Both the position numbers and the translations under genes were made by a program. This document shows positions 35,756-45,366 of a DNA stretch of 64,000 bases, one piece after another. Below the pieces are notes generated by a model. It was not told the DNA's origin. It was given only the letters and a program-made list of their open reading frames with translations, and ran no database searches. This stretch comes from Granulicella tundricola MP5ACTX9 (GTDB lineage: Bacteria > Acidobacteriota > Terriglobia > Terriglobales > Acidobacteriaceae). Positions within the stretch are counted from its first letter, which is position 1. The number at the start of each line of letters is the position of its first letter. The stretch is taken from contig NC_015064.1 in the NCBI RefSeq assembly GCF_000178975.2, forward strand, positions 2,542,001 to 2,606,000, written 5' to 3'.

Positions 35756-35867
35756 TGTTGCTCTCCCATGGTTCTAGATAGGCCCGCATGCGTGTACGGA
35801 GGCGAGGAAAGCATCGCCTCCCCTGTGCAACCTCACACAGTTTCTGCAAGTTGGGGCGTCTTCCAGT

Positions 35868-37034
35868 CTACATCACACTCGGCGCCGCCACGAACTGATC
35901 CGGTGTCTTGGCCGGAGCCGTAGGAGCATGACCGCTCCCATTCCCCGCACTCGTCGGATCCACCGGAACCTGCACCTTCCGCTGCGTATCCCCGGTCTCC
36001 AGAGTCTTCTCCCCCGGCTTCAACAGCGTAGGAGCACTCGCCTTCTGGCCCTCTCCCACCCGATCCGCCAGTGAAATCTCCCGCGTAGGCGCCGGCGGCA
36101 GATACCCCGCCAACTCATCCTGATCGTGAACAGCAATCGGCTTGCCCACCTCCGCGATCTTCACCAGGCTCACCCGGTCCCCCACAAACCGCACAAACTT
36201 CACCGTCTGCGGTTGATGCCCATAGATCCACTCCTCGTAACGCCCCTCGCCGTTCTGCTCCCGAACCTTGCTCTCCGGTGCCCCCAGCGCCGCCAGCACC
36301 ATCCGGTGATTCATCCCCACCAGCACCTCATGCGACGCAATCGCGCTCTTCACCGGCGTCGGCAGCGTATCGGCGTAAGCGAGCTCCCCCTTCTTGGCCG
36401 CAAAGTCCACCACGGGAGCCAGCAGCGCCTTTACCTCCGGAGCCGTCACCTCCGGCAGCCCCCCCTCAAACACCAGCACCACCCTCGAACCCGTAGCCTC
36501 CTTCCCATCCAGGTACGCCGGGTCCGCCCCCATGATCGAAACATGCCGCAAAAACCTGTGCTTCAAATACGGCCCGCCGTTCAGGTCGATCACCAGCCGA
36601 TCCCCCTTGAACTCCAGCGCCGTAATCGCCACCCGATCCCCCGGCCCAGCCGACGTCCCCTTCTCATAGATCAGCTTCTTGTACTCCTCGGGCCCTGGCT
36701 TCAGATTCCCATTCGCCTGCAACGTCAGCCCCGCCGCCTGCGGCAGCACCCGATGCGCAAACCCCTGCTCCCCCACCAGGTCCCGAATCAACTCCCGCCG
36801 CCCCCGCTCGGAAAGCGCACTCTCATCGAACTCAACGTGAGTAGGCGTGAACTCCGTATTGATCCCAGCCGTAGCCGACCGCTCTCCAACCGTAAACACC
36901 TCAGACTTGGCCGCAGCCGCCTGCGCCCCATCCTTGGCCCCGTCCTGAGCACCAGGGGCCGCCTGCCCCCCAGCCCCCACCGACACCATCACCAAACCAA
37001 CAGCCAGCGACAAACTCCGCACGCACGTCGTCAT
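35868..37034 (-). CDS. Secreted hypothetical protein with BamE-like segment
   Basis: A 388-residue protein with a signal peptide (MTTCVRSLSLAVGLVMVSVGAGGQA). A low-complexity Ala/Gly/Asp stretch follows to residue 40. Residues 60-215 form a domain I do not recognise. Residues 238-285 (VLVGMNHRMVLAALGAPESKV, then a Glu-Glu-Trp-Ile-Tyr-Gly) resemble the SmpA/OmlA (BamE) pattern used in outer-membrane proteins. The last 90 residues are Pro/Ala-rich and probably disordered. It is upstream of nothing obviously related; the CPBP gene precedes it on the same strand. An envelope role is inferred from the signal and the BamE-like segment. Confidence 0.7.
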   Translation of the reverse strand: MTTCVRSLSLAVGLVMVSVGAGGQAAPGAQDGAKDGAQAAAAKSEVFTVGERSATAGINTEFTPTHVEFDESALSERGRRELIRDLVGEQGFAHRVLPQAAGLTLQANGNLKPGPEEYKKLIYEKGTSAGPGDRVAITALEFKGDRLVIDLNGGPYLKHRFLRHVSIMGADPAYLDGKEATGSRVVLVFEGGLPEVTAPEVKALLAPVVDFAAKKGELAYADTLPTPVKSAIASHEVLVGMNHRMVLAALGAPESKVREQNGEGRYEEWIYGHQPQTVKFVRFVGDRVSLVKIAEVGKPIAVHDQDELAGYLPPAPTREISLADRVGEGQKASAPTLLKPGEKTLETGDTQRKVQVPVDPTSAGNGSGHAPTAPAKTPDQFVAAPSVM

Positions 37035-37112
37035 CTCCGCACCTCAAGCCCAGAATGCGTACCCAGATGCAGAGAGTCTGCGCCTTTTCTTTGCTCGTTT
37101 GCAAGCAGCCTT

Positions 37113-38180
37113 TTAGTGCTGTCGAAAGTCGTGTTCCGCTTCCGGCCTGGGCGGCTCAACAGGAGACACAACAGACCGTGTCTGCGGAGTCGTCGCCAGG
37201 ATCTGCACCAGCGGAGCAGGTGCCGCGGCCTTCTCCATCGCCGTATGCGCCGCAGGAGGAGCCACCGTCACCTCATACCCCGCAGCCACAATCTCCGGCA
37301 GCGTGTACTTCCACGCGTACTCCTTCGTCACCCGGTACACCACCACCATCCCGCCGGCCATCACCAAAGCCGTCAGCAAAGCCCCATCCAGCCCGAATCC
37401 ACTCCCCGTCAACAATCCCGGTCCGGTCGTATACGTGTCCATGATCGATCCAAAATCGTTCCGCCCGGCAATCGGCAGTCCCACCACCACAGCCATCATC
37501 ACCCGATAAGCGAAGTGAATCCCCCACCCAACCCAAAGCGCATGGGTCCGCAGATAAGCCACCGCCAGAACCAGCCCAAAGACTGTTCCATCGATTAAGG
37601 CCACCAGCAAATGCCGTGGCGGATTCCCCCAAACCAGCGCCGCAGCAAACCCAAACGACGTAATCACCGAAGCCCAAGAAGGCCCAACCGCCACGATCAG
37701 CCGCTGAAATCCATACCCCCGTGCGATCAACTCCGCCGCCAGCGTCATCGCCAGCAACGTCAACGCAGAGAGAGCCGCAGACCAGAGGGTCGCCCCACTC
37801 AACATGAGCCGTCCATGCAGATTCCCTATCAGCAATACCGGCAGCACAGCCACGAGGCACAGCCCCCACCCCACCGCAGCCCCAACACCCCACTCCATCC
37901 CCCACCCCGCCCGCCGAGGCAGCGGAAGTGCATCCGCATCAGACCGCCCGCGCGTCGCAATCCAGTCCAGCAAGCTGAACCCGACCACCACCAGAAAGAC
38001 CAGAAACACCGCACTCAGCAGGCTCTCGATCGTATCCAGCTTGAACCGCACAACTATCCCATGCGCAGACCGGCTCGCAATCGCCGACGAGGCCAGCGCC
38101 CAAAGCATCGCCGTACCAAACAGCGCAATCTCGAAACCGCGTGGAATCTTCTCTATCTCGTCTCGCAACTGGCCTTGCAC
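37113..38180 (-). CDS. CPBP-family membrane protein (CAAX protease-like), degenerate second motif
   Basis: A 355-residue polytopic protein with about eight membrane segments. The CPBP/ABI fold is suggested by AAELIARGYGFQRLIVAV (usual form E-E-x-x-x-R-G), FGFAAALVWGNPPRHLL and LWVGWGIHFAYR. The first motif keeps one Glu and the Arg, and the last motif keeps its His. In the second motif the usual His (as in LLHLGNP) is replaced, the segment reading ALVWGNP. Activity as an intramembrane protease is therefore doubtful, and it may be a non-catalytic relative. It lies between accA and the secreted hypothetical on the same strand. The C-terminal 70 residues are Pro/Ala-rich. Confidence 0.75.
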   Translation of the reverse strand: MQGQLRDEIEKIPRGFEIALFGTAMLWALASSAIASRSAHGIVVRFKLDTIESLLSAVFLVFLVVVGFSLLDWIATRGRSDADALPLPRRAGWGMEWGVGAAVGWGLCLVAVLPVLLIGNLHGRLMLSGATLWSAALSALTLLAMTLAAELIARGYGFQRLIVAVGPSWASVITSFGFAAALVWGNPPRHLLVALIDGTVFGLVLAVAYLRTHALWVGWGIHFAYRVMMAVVVGLPIAGRNDFGSIMDTYTTGPGLLTGSGFGLDGALLTALVMAGGMVVVYRVTKEYAWKYTLPEIVAAGYEVTVAPPAAHTAMEKAAAPAPLVQILATTPQTRSVVSPVEPPRPEAEHDFRQH

Positions 38181-38212
38181 TCCTGCGCCGTTCTTGTAGT
38201 TAGACGTGGCGC

Positions 38213-39061
38213 TTAGGCTGTCGTGTAGAACTGCGCCATGTTGCGGAACTTCTGGTACCGCTTCTCGAGCAGCTCATCGATCGGCATACCCTTGATCTCG
38301 TTGAAGTGCTTCTTCAGACTCCGGCTTACCAGCGTAAACGCCTTGCCCGGATCGGCCTGCGTCCCACCCTCCGGCTCGCCAATCACATCATCGACACACC
38401 CCAGCGCCTTCGTGTCCTTCGCCGTGTACTTCAGCGCAGCCGCAGCCTGCTGCTTCTTGCTCGCGTCCTTCCACATGATCGACGCGCATCCCTCCGGCGA
38501 GATCACCGAGTAGATCGCATTCTCGAGCATCAGCACCCTATCCGCCACAGCCAGCGCCAGCGCACCACCCGAGCCGCCTTCACCCGTAATCGTCGCAAGC
38601 GTCGGCACCCTCAGCCGATTCATCTCCATCAGGTTCCGCGCAATCGCCTCACCTTGTCCGCGCTCTTCGGCGCCAATTCCCGGAAACGCCCCAGCCAGAT
38701 CCAGAAACGTAAACACCGGCCGCCCAAACTTCTCGGCGATCTTCATCGCCCTCAGCGCCTTCCGGTAACCCTCCGGCTCAGGCGAGCCAAACCGCCGCGT
38801 CACCCTGTCCTTCAGCGTCCGGCCCTTCAGGTTCCCGATCACCAGCACCGGCGTCCCCTGAAACCGCGCCATCCCGCACGTCATTGCGGCATCATCGCCA
38901 AACGCCCGGTCCCCATGTATCTCGCTGAAGTCTGTAAACAGTGCTTCGATGTAGTCCATCGGGTAGGGTCTCGCCGGATCACGCGCCAGCTCCGTACGAA
39001 CCCAGGCTTCGGGTACAGGGGCTGCCGGCATCTGTTGCTTGATTGTTTCCATCTCTGCCAT
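38213..39061 (-). CDS. accA: Acetyl-CoA carboxylase carboxyltransferase subunit alpha
   Basis: A 282-residue protein, slightly shorter than the usual 310-320 because the N-terminal helical hairpin is reduced. The crotonase-like core is clear: RPYPMDYIEALFTDFSEIHGDRAFGDD, GRTLKDRVTRRFGSPEPEGYRKALR, FLDLAGAFPGIGAEERGQGEAIARN and GEGGSGGALALAVADRVLMLENAIYSVISPEGCASI. AccA works with AccD to transfer carboxyl from biotin to acetyl-CoA, making malonyl-CoA for fatty acid synthesis. It is followed on the same strand by the CPBP gene and preceded by a DoxX gene; no acc partners are in the window. Confidence 0.96.
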   Translation of the reverse strand: MAEMETIKQQMPAAPVPEAWVRTELARDPARPYPMDYIEALFTDFSEIHGDRAFGDDAAMTCGMARFQGTPVLVIGNLKGRTLKDRVTRRFGSPEPEGYRKALRAMKIAEKFGRPVFTFLDLAGAFPGIGAEERGQGEAIARNLMEMNRLRVPTLATITGEGGSGGALALAVADRVLMLENAIYSVISPEGCASIMWKDASKKQQAAAALKYTAKDTKALGCVDDVIGEPEGGTQADPGKAFTLVSRSLKKHFNEIKGMPIDELLEKRYQKFRNMAQFYTTA

Positions 39062-39067
39062 CGAACC

Positions 39068-39514
39068 CTATTGTAACGAAGACCGGGCCATCCCACCGCG
39101 CAGCCCGTCTGGAGCCCTCAGCCAATCAATGGAAAACCGATTGAACTCCACCAGGTAAAGCAGCCCAAAGAACACCACACTATAAACAAGCTGCTGCCCC
39201 GCCACATCCCACTGCTGATTCGACGTCGTCCCAAACGTCAACGCCATCATGAACAGCGCCCCACCCACCAGCACCGTCCGCGTAAACACCCCAAGAATCA
39301 AACCGAGCCCCAGCAACAACTCAATCCACGGAATCGCATATCCAAACCCCACCACCATTCCATGCGGCAACGGCGACTTCGTCATATGCTCCGCCATCCC
39401 CACCGCAAAAGCCCCCACCCCACTCAGAATCCGAAACCCACCATGCCCCAAAAAGTTCAGCCCAAGCGCCACCCGCAACAACCCATAAGCCAGTTCTTTA
39501 CCCGCAACTCTCAT
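39068..39514 (-). CDS. DoxX-family membrane protein
   Basis: A 148-residue protein with four predicted membrane segments and the DoxX pattern: LLRVALGLNFLGHGGFRILSG near the start, YAIPWIELLLGLGLILGVFTR in the middle and a fourth segment near residue 115. DoxX proteins are small quinone-linked or redox-associated membrane proteins with mostly unknown roles. It is six bases upstream of accA, so the two are probably co-transcribed. A second, unrelated-looking DoxX-like protein is encoded at 43871. Confidence 0.8.
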   Translation of the reverse strand: MRVAGKELAYGLLRVALGLNFLGHGGFRILSGVGAFAVGMAEHMTKSPLPHGMVVGFGYAIPWIELLLGLGLILGVFTRTVLVGGALFMMALTFGTTSNQQWDVAGQQLVYSVVFFGLLYLVEFNRFSIDWLRAPDGLRGGMARSSLQ

Positions 39515-39562
39515 ATCAGGTCAGACGCTCATTACCGGCAAACATTTCAGAAGAATGCGAAC

Positions 39563-40096
39563 CTACTTCGTCTCCTCCACGACGCCACCAGAGACAAGAG
39601 CTTCAAAGACGCGGTCCAAGGGAACATAAATCGCAGTCCCCGCCACCTCCAGCCGTTCTCTCTGCATCCAGTTCGATCCGGAGCATACCCTTCCGGTTCG
39701 CGTGCTCGGATCGATGATCCAGATCGTGGTCACGCCCATTCGAAGGTAATCTTCGGCACGTTGCTGGGTGTCGGAGTAGCTATCGTCCGGAGAGAGTATC
39801 TCGATGACCAGCAAGGGTGCATCTTCAAGCACCTCAGGCTGCGCACCGGACCGCACCAGAACGAGATCAGGAATTCTGACCCGCGTACTGGACACCTGGG
39901 TTCTCCACTCAGTCGCGGTTTGGATATTCCATGATCTTTCATGCTGAATGAACCAACCCGTCAGCAGAGCCTGCACCCGCGAATGTTCCCACTTACCCAC
40001 GTGACGCTCCACAACCTCGCCGTCCAAATACTCCCGGTCCGGGCGATAGGTCGTCTTCAGATACTCAGAGATCGGAATGAGTACGGAGGTAGCCAT
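39563..40096 (-). CDS. Uma2-family (DUF820) PD-(D/E)xK nuclease-like protein
   Basis: A 177-residue protein. It shows the Uma2 layout: an N-terminal ISEYLKTTYRPDREYLDGEVVER, then WRTQVSSTRVRIPDLVLVRS with the Pro-Asp of the active site and LLVIEILSPDDS with the Glu-x-x-Ser/Lys position, ending in an alpha/beta tail. Uma2 proteins have a restriction-endonuclease-like fold and occur in many copies in cyanobacteria and soil bacteria; cellular roles are unclear. I chose ATG 40096 (GAGGGTG upstream) because the conserved N-terminus starts there. The neighbours do not suggest a defence island. Confidence 0.82.
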   Translation of the reverse strand: MATSVLIPISEYLKTTYRPDREYLDGEVVERHVGKWEHSRVQALLTGWFIQHERSWNIQTATEWRTQVSSTRVRIPDLVLVRSGAQPEVLEDAPLLVIEILSPDDSYSDTQQRAEDYLRMGVTTIWIIDPSTRTGRVCSGSNWMQRERLEVAGTAIYVPLDRVFEALVSGGVVEETK

Positions 40097-40167
40097 AGCA
40101 ACACCCTCATAACCTTGGTAGCAGAAGTCTATCAGCACCCGGCAAGCCGCATGGAACGCAGGCTACT

Positions 40168-43100
40168 TTACTGAATCACCCTCACCGCCCCGCGCCCCAC
40201 AAGCTCCTCCACCCGATCAATAAACAGCCGATCCGCAGCCACCATCACCTTCATAGGCTCCAGCACCGCACAGAACTCCCCCGGCTCCTCAAAGTCCAGC
40301 AGCAGCTTCCCTCTCCCAGGCGACTCCGTAAACAGCCGAGCCAGTTTGTTCAGCAACTCCGCATCGGATGAGTGCAGCGGAACCTTGATCCGCAGTGCCT
40401 CCGGCAGCCTTAGCTTCACATCCTCCAGCGCCTCAATCCCTGAGATCGCAAGCTTCGGAGCCGAATCCTCCTCCCCGCGCAGCGACCCGCGAATCACCAC
40501 CGGCACCGTAATCTTCAGCTTCTCCGCCATCTTCTCGTAGCTCTGCGGAAAGCAGATCAGCTCAATCTTCCCCGTCGTATCTTCGAGCACCGCCTGTGCA
40601 TACATCTCGCCGCTGCGTTTGCTCTTCGCCACCTTCAGCCCGGTAATCACGCCCGCAATCGAGATCTCATTCGGCTCCGGACCGCCACGTCTGAACTGCT
40701 GCGGCTCCGGCTTCATCTCGCACGCCGTCGCCGTATCCACCACCTTCATGTTCCGCAGCTTCTCCCGATACTTATCCATCGGATGTCCGCTTACAAAGAA
40801 CCCAAGCACATCCTTCTCGTTCTGCAGCCGAGTATGCTCATCCCACTCCGGTGCATTCGGCAGCGCTTCAACCGCAGCTCCCGCAGCCGGCACATCGCTA
40901 TCGAAGATCCCACCAAAGAACAGCCCATGCTGCCCCGCAGCTTTATCCTTCTGCGCCTTCTGCGCCCGGTCCATCGCATTGTCCAGCGCCGCCATCACAG
41001 CAGCTCTCTTGCCGAAGCAGTCCATAGCCCCAGCCTTGATCAGCGATTCCAGCACCCGCTTATTCAGCAGCCGCAGATCCACCTTCTCGCAGAACTCCCA
41101 AAGGCTCGCAAACCCGTCCTTACCTTCAGCCTGCAACGCCCCACGCGCATCGATGATCGACTGAATCGCATTATGCCCAACGTTCTTGATCGCCGCCAGC
41201 CCAAACCGGATCGCCCCATCCTGCGGCGTAAAGCTCGGCTGCGAGATCTGCACATCCGGCGGAACCACCGCGATGTTGATCTCCTTGCACTCAGAAATGT
41301 ACTTGACGACATTCTCCGGCTTCGACGTTTCAGACGTCAGCAACGCCGCCATGAACTCCACCGTATAGTGCGTCTTCAGATAAGCCGTGTGATATGCCAG
41401 CAAGGCATAAGCAGCAGAGTGCGACTTATTGAACCCATACTCCGCAAACTTCGCCATCAGGTCGAAGATGTTTCCGGCCACGGCCTTCGGATGCTTGTTC
41501 TCCGCCGCACCCTCCATGAACTTGACCTTCTGCTTGGTCATCTCAGCCACGTCTTTTTTACCCATCGCACGCCGCAGCATGTCGGCCTGACTCAGGCTGA
41601 ACCCCGCCAGCTTGTTGGAGATCTGCATGACCTGTTCCTGGTACAGCATCACGCCCAACGTCTCACGCAGGATCGGCTCTAGCTCCGGCAGCTCATACTC
41701 CACCGCCCGCCGTCCCCACTTGCGTTCGATGAACTCATCCACCATCCCGCCCTGGATCGGACCCGGCCGATACAGCGCATTCAAAGCCGTCAGATCCTCA
41801 ACCGTGTTCGGTTTATATCGCCGCAGCACATCCCGCATCCCACCCGATTCAAACTGGAACACCCCACTCGTCAGCGCACGATGAAACACCTGCTCATACG
41901 TCTTCGCATCGTCCAGCGAGATCGTCGCCAGATCGACATCCTCGCCACGAGTCAGCTTGATCAGCTTCAATGCATCGTCGATGACGGTAAGAGTCGTGAG
42001 CCCCAGGAAGTCCATCTTCAGCAGGCCCATCTTCTCAATCGCGCCCATGTCGTACGAGGTCACAATCTCCTCAGACTTGGCTCGAGTAACAGGCACCAGC
42101 TCCGTCAGAGGCGAAGGCGCAATCACCACACCCGCAGCGTGAACACCCGCACCACGCACCAACCCCTCAAGCCGCAGCGCCGTATCGATCAACTCCCGAA
42201 TCTGCGGCTCAGACTCATACGCCTTCGTCAGCGGCCCATTGTCCTTCAGCACCTCGGAGATGGTCACCCCAATGCGCCCCTGGATCATCTTCGCAATCCG
42301 GTCCACTTCGCCATACGGCATATCCAGCGCGCGTCCAACGTCCTTGATCGCAGCCTTCGCCGCCATCGTATTGAACGTGATGATCTGCGCCACCTGGTCC
42401 TTGCCGTACTTCCGCTGCACATACTCAATCACCTCACCCCGGCGATTCATGCAGAAGTCGATATCGATATCCGGCATCGAGATACGTTCCGGATTCAGAA
42501 ACCGCTCAAACAGCAGTTCGTTCTGCAAAGGATCGACGTCCGTGATCTCCATGCAATATGCAACAAGCGATCCCGCAGCCGATCCACGCCCCGGCCCCAC
42601 CGGAATCCCCTGCTCCCGCGCATACCGGATAAAGTCCCACACGATCATGAAGTAGCCCGGGAACTTCATCGCCTTGATGCAATCGATCTCCCGGTTCAAA
42701 CGCGCTTCATAATCGGTCTTGTTCTTCCGCAGCTTACCCGTCCGCTCCAGGTGCGCCACGTTCGTCTCAAACCGCTTCTTCAGCCCCTCACGGCAAACCT
42801 GCTCAAAGTAGCTCTCGAGCGTCTCCCCCGCCGGCACCGGAAAGTCCGGAAACGGATTGTCGACCTTGTTCAACTCCAGGTTGCAGCGCTCCGGAAACTG
42901 CATCGTCCGGCTCAAGACCTCAGGATGATCCGGAAAGAACCGAGCCATCTCCTCCGCCGTCTTGATGTAGAACTCTTCCGTATCGAACTTGAACCGCTTC
43001 GGATCGTTCATCGATCCCGCAGTCTGGACGCACAGCAGCACCTCATGCGCCCGCGCGTCCTGGTCTTCGATGTAGTGCGAGTCATTCGTCGCAATCAACG

Positions 43101-43698
43101 GAATGTCCAGATCCTTCTCCATCCGGAACATCGCCTCGATCACCGCCTTATCCGGCGCCAGCTTATGGTCCTGCACTTCGAGAAAGAAGTTCCCTCGCCC
43201 AAACATCTCCTCGAACCCACCCGCCGTCGTCTTGGCCTTGTCGTAGTCCCCAGCCATCAGGTGCTGCGAAACCTCACCCGCCAGGCACCCGGAGAACCCG
43301 ATCAGCCCTTCTGTATGCTTCGCCAGAAAGTTCTTGCTCACCCGCGGCTTGCGATAGAACCCATGCAGCGCCGCCTCGCTCGTCAGCCGGACCAGGTTCC
43401 GATACCCCTCCTGATTCTCCGCCAGCACCAGCAGGTGGTTGTACTTATCCCCATCGCCCTTGGCCCTGTGGTCCTCGGCCTGGCAGATATAAAGCTCACA
43501 CCCCAGGATCGGCTTGATCCCCTTCTTCTTCGCAGAGTTGAAGAAGTGTACCGCCCCAAAGATGTTCCCATGATCGGTCATCGCAACCGACTTCTGCCCT
43601 ATCTTGTCGACATGCGCCACCAGCTTGTCGACGTCGCAAGCCCCATCCAACAGCGAATAATCCGTATGCAAATGCAGATGCGTAAACTCAGCGCCCAT
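40168..43698 (-). CDS. dnaE: DNA polymerase III alpha subunit
   Basis: A 1176-residue replicative polymerase. The N-terminal PHP domain begins FTHLHLHTDYSLLDGACD; the polymerase core has GPGRGSAAGSLVAYCMEITDVDP, then MPDIDIDFCMNRRGEVIEYV with the catalytic aspartates, and FAEYGFNKSHSAAYALLAYHTAYLKTH broken here near H. The finger and beta-binding regions follow, and the OB domain carries ISIAGVITGLKVAKSKRSG. The length is normal for DnaE1. No other replication gene is adjacent. The ATG at 43698 precedes the conserved PHP motif directly. Confidence 0.98.
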   Translation of the reverse strand: MGAEFTHLHLHTDYSLLDGACDVDKLVAHVDKIGQKSVAMTDHGNIFGAVHFFNSAKKKGIKPILGCELYICQAEDHRAKGDGDKYNHLLVLAENQEGYRNLVRLTSEAALHGFYRKPRVSKNFLAKHTEGLIGFSGCLAGEVSQHLMAGDYDKAKTTAGGFEEMFGRGNFFLEVQDHKLAPDKAVIEAMFRMEKDLDIPLIATNDSHYIEDQDARAHEVLLCVQTAGSMNDPKRFKFDTEEFYIKTAEEMARFFPDHPEVLSRTMQFPERCNLELNKVDNPFPDFPVPAGETLESYFEQVCREGLKKRFETNVAHLERTGKLRKNKTDYEARLNREIDCIKAMKFPGYFMIVWDFIRYAREQGIPVGPGRGSAAGSLVAYCMEITDVDPLQNELLFERFLNPERISMPDIDIDFCMNRRGEVIEYVQRKYGKDQVAQIITFNTMAAKAAIKDVGRALDMPYGEVDRIAKMIQGRIGVTISEVLKDNGPLTKAYESEPQIRELIDTALRLEGLVRGAGVHAAGVVIAPSPLTELVPVTRAKSEEIVTSYDMGAIEKMGLLKMDFLGLTTLTVIDDALKLIKLTRGEDVDLATISLDDAKTYEQVFHRALTSGVFQFESGGMRDVLRRYKPNTVEDLTALNALYRPGPIQGGMVDEFIERKWGRRAVEYELPELEPILRETLGVMLYQEQVMQISNKLAGFSLSQADMLRRAMGKKDVAEMTKQKVKFMEGAAENKHPKAVAGNIFDLMAKFAEYGFNKSHSAAYALLAYHTAYLKTHYTVEFMAALLTSETSKPENVVKYISECKEINIAVVPPDVQISQPSFTPQDGAIRFGLAAIKNVGHNAIQSIIDARGALQAEGKDGFASLWEFCEKVDLRLLNKRVLESLIKAGAMDCFGKRAAVMAALDNAMDRAQKAQKDKAAGQHGLFFGGIFDSDVPAAGAAVEALPNAPEWDEHTRLQNEKDVLGFFVSGHPMDKYREKLRNMKVVDTATACEMKPEPQQFRRGGPEPNEISIAGVITGLKVAKSKRSGEMYAQAVLEDTTGKIELICFPQSYEKMAEKLKITVPVVIRGSLRGEEDSAPKLAISGIEALEDVKLRLPEALRIKVPLHSSDAELLNKLARLFTESPGRGKLLLDFEEPGEFCAVLEPMKVMVAADRLFIDRVEELVGRGAVRVIQ

Positions 43699-43870
43699 AC
43701 CCCTAGTTTAGGCTGCGCTGGCCGACCCTGCCAGATGTGCAAATCACGTCCGAAATGAGCACGTCCCGTCGCCGGAAGCAAGCACGATAAGCGACGAGAA
43801 AGGTGCTGTACGAGGAATGAGTCCACTGGTATTCTCATCGCACCTCAATCCACGCTTTGGGAGCTGCGCT

Positions 43871-44257
43871 ATGAAGATTGCGATTCTTATCGCCCGCATA
43901 TTGCTCGGTCTCGTGTTCTTCGCCTCGGGCATCGTCAGCCTCCTGAAGCTCGGCAAGATGGGCGGAATGCCGGTCGATGCCACAGCCTTCATGACCCTGA
44001 TGGTGGCGCACAACTACACCACGTTTGTGGCGTTGATTATGCTCATCGGAGGATTGCTGCTGTTGGTAGGCCGCTTCGTCCCCATCGGCCTCGTACTCTT
44101 GGGACCGATCCTGGTCAACATCCTGCTGTTCCACATCCTGTTCCAAGTGCCCGGCATCATCACGGGACTGGTATGCACCGTGTTGGAGGTTTTCCTGATC
44201 TGGGCTTACCGCTTCAGCTTCCGCGGGCTGTTCGCAGCTGCACCAGAGGTCTCATAA
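43871..44257 (+). CDS. Small DoxX-like membrane protein
   Basis: A 128-residue protein with four membrane segments (IAILIARILLGLVFFASGI; a second near 55-70; FVPIGLVLLGPILVNILLF; and one near 105-120). It resembles small DoxX/DUF-type inner-membrane proteins. I start it at ATG 43871, where the first membrane helix begins with a short basic end; longer readings add a non-conserved leader. It stands alone, divergent from dnaE and convergent with the secreted hypothetical. The role is unknown. Confidence 0.7.
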   Translation: MKIAILIARILLGLVFFASGIVSLLKLGKMGGMPVDATAFMTLMVAHNYTTFVALIMLIGGLLLLVGRFVPIGLVLLGPILVNILLFHILFQVPGIITGLVCTVLEVFLIWAYRFSFRGLFAAAPEVS

Positions 44258-44283
44258 CCGCTGTGCCGAGGGACGCAGGTGCC

Positions 44284-45294
44284 CTACCGCCGCCCCCCAT
44301 GCCCCACCGGCCCTCGCCCGATAATCACATGCGTATGCTCCCGAGTCACCCGAATCCTGCACCCCAGCGGATCCACCACACCCCCACAAGTCCGTTCCCG
44401 AACCCCAATCCAGGCCACCTGATCCGCCCCGATCATCCACGCCGTAGCGTTCGTCGCATAGTGAACTTGATCTAAGTAGTAAGCCGCCTGTTCATCCGCA
44501 TCAGCAGCGTCCGCATTCAACTCCTCGCAGTCCCCCGCCGGAGCCACCATACCATCTGCGGGCGAGCAGTAGTCTTCATCATGCTCCAGCAGCACCCTCT
44601 TATTCTTGCCCGTTAAAAAGTACTGCGTCGTCACCGTAGGCACGCGAGATTCATTCTGCCACTCAGCCATATCCTGTCCAAACACCGGCGGCAGCTCGCT
44701 CATCGCCACCTGGTCCTCCTTGATCTGTTTCGAATAAATCGCCAGCGTAGGCGTAGGCTCCCCGTTCGTTGGATGAAAGTAGAACCCACCCAGCGCCACC
44801 CCGTCCTGCATGTCGATCCACACAAACCCACGCCCACTCAAATAAGGCCCACCCAACCCCGACACCACCACGTACCGTCCATCCCGAATCCGCACCGGTA
44901 CCCGCGAATCCTTCATCACCATATCCACCGCCTCATCCAGCGGCATGTCCTTGCCGTAATGAAACATGCACCCTGGCAGCACATCCTTGAGCACCTTCTT
45001 GAACTGCTTGTCATGTATCAGGTCCTTCGCCGGAGCCCCGTCATACTGTTTCAAAAACGCCAGATCCGCCACCGGAAACGTCTTCAAGAAGATTGTCTTG
45101 TCATAGCTGGACTCCGGCTCGATCCGGACGATCGGAGCACCTGTCTGCTGCACCGGCGGAGCCTCCATATGGCTCTGAGGAGCCTGCGACGCCGAAGGCG
45201 CATCCTGCGCCCAAACCATTCGCCCCCCCACGAGCAGCGCCAACACAAACATTCCCAAAGCCTTACGACCCAGCAGACCAAGGCACACATTCAT
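44284..45294 (-). CDS. Secreted hypothetical protein
   Basis: A 336-residue protein with a signal peptide (MNVCLGLLGRKALGMFVLALLVGGRMVWAQ). I do not recognise the family. The N-terminal part has a Pro/Gln-rich linker; the body contains KQFKKVLKDVLPGCMFHYG, DEAVDMVMKDSRVPVRIRDG and a beta-rich stretch (YVVVSGLGGPYLSGRGFVWI). Four or more cysteines in the second half (DYCSP, GDCEEL, ERTCGGV, GCRIRV) could form disulfides. ATG 45294 is preferred because the signal peptide starts there. It shares the G-x-P-Y-L-x-x-R-F/G flavour with the secreted hypothetical at 35868, but I cannot confirm relatedness. Confidence 0.65.
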   Translation of the reverse strand: MNVCLGLLGRKALGMFVLALLVGGRMVWAQDAPSASQAPQSHMEAPPVQQTGAPIVRIEPESSYDKTIFLKTFPVADLAFLKQYDGAPAKDLIHDKQFKKVLKDVLPGCMFHYGKDMPLDEAVDMVMKDSRVPVRIRDGRYVVVSGLGGPYLSGRGFVWIDMQDGVALGGFYFHPTNGEPTPTLAIYSKQIKEDQVAMSELPPVFGQDMAEWQNESRVPTVTTQYFLTGKNKRVLLEHDEDYCSPADGMVAPAGDCEELNADAADADEQAAYYLDQVHYATNATAWMIGADQVAWIGVRERTCGGVVDPLGCRIRVTREHTHVIIGRGPVGHGGRR

Positions 45295-45366
45295 AGCGAA
45301 GAAGACTCCCAATCCCAGCAGAATTGCTCGAATTGTACCCTCGCCCGTACCGCCCGCAATCTGAAT

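Noticed and set aside
36126-37598. 490-codon plus-strand open frame
   Set aside because: It runs antisense across two genes and their gap, with Arg/His/Pro-rich composition and no recognisable motif.
39563-40096. Uma2 protein as part of a defence island
   Set aside because: Its neighbours are a DoxX gene and dnaE, and no nuclease, methylase or toxin partner is near.
41881-43758. 625-codon plus-strand open frame
   Set aside because: It is antisense to dnaE. The protein is an Arg/His/Leu-rich string without domains.
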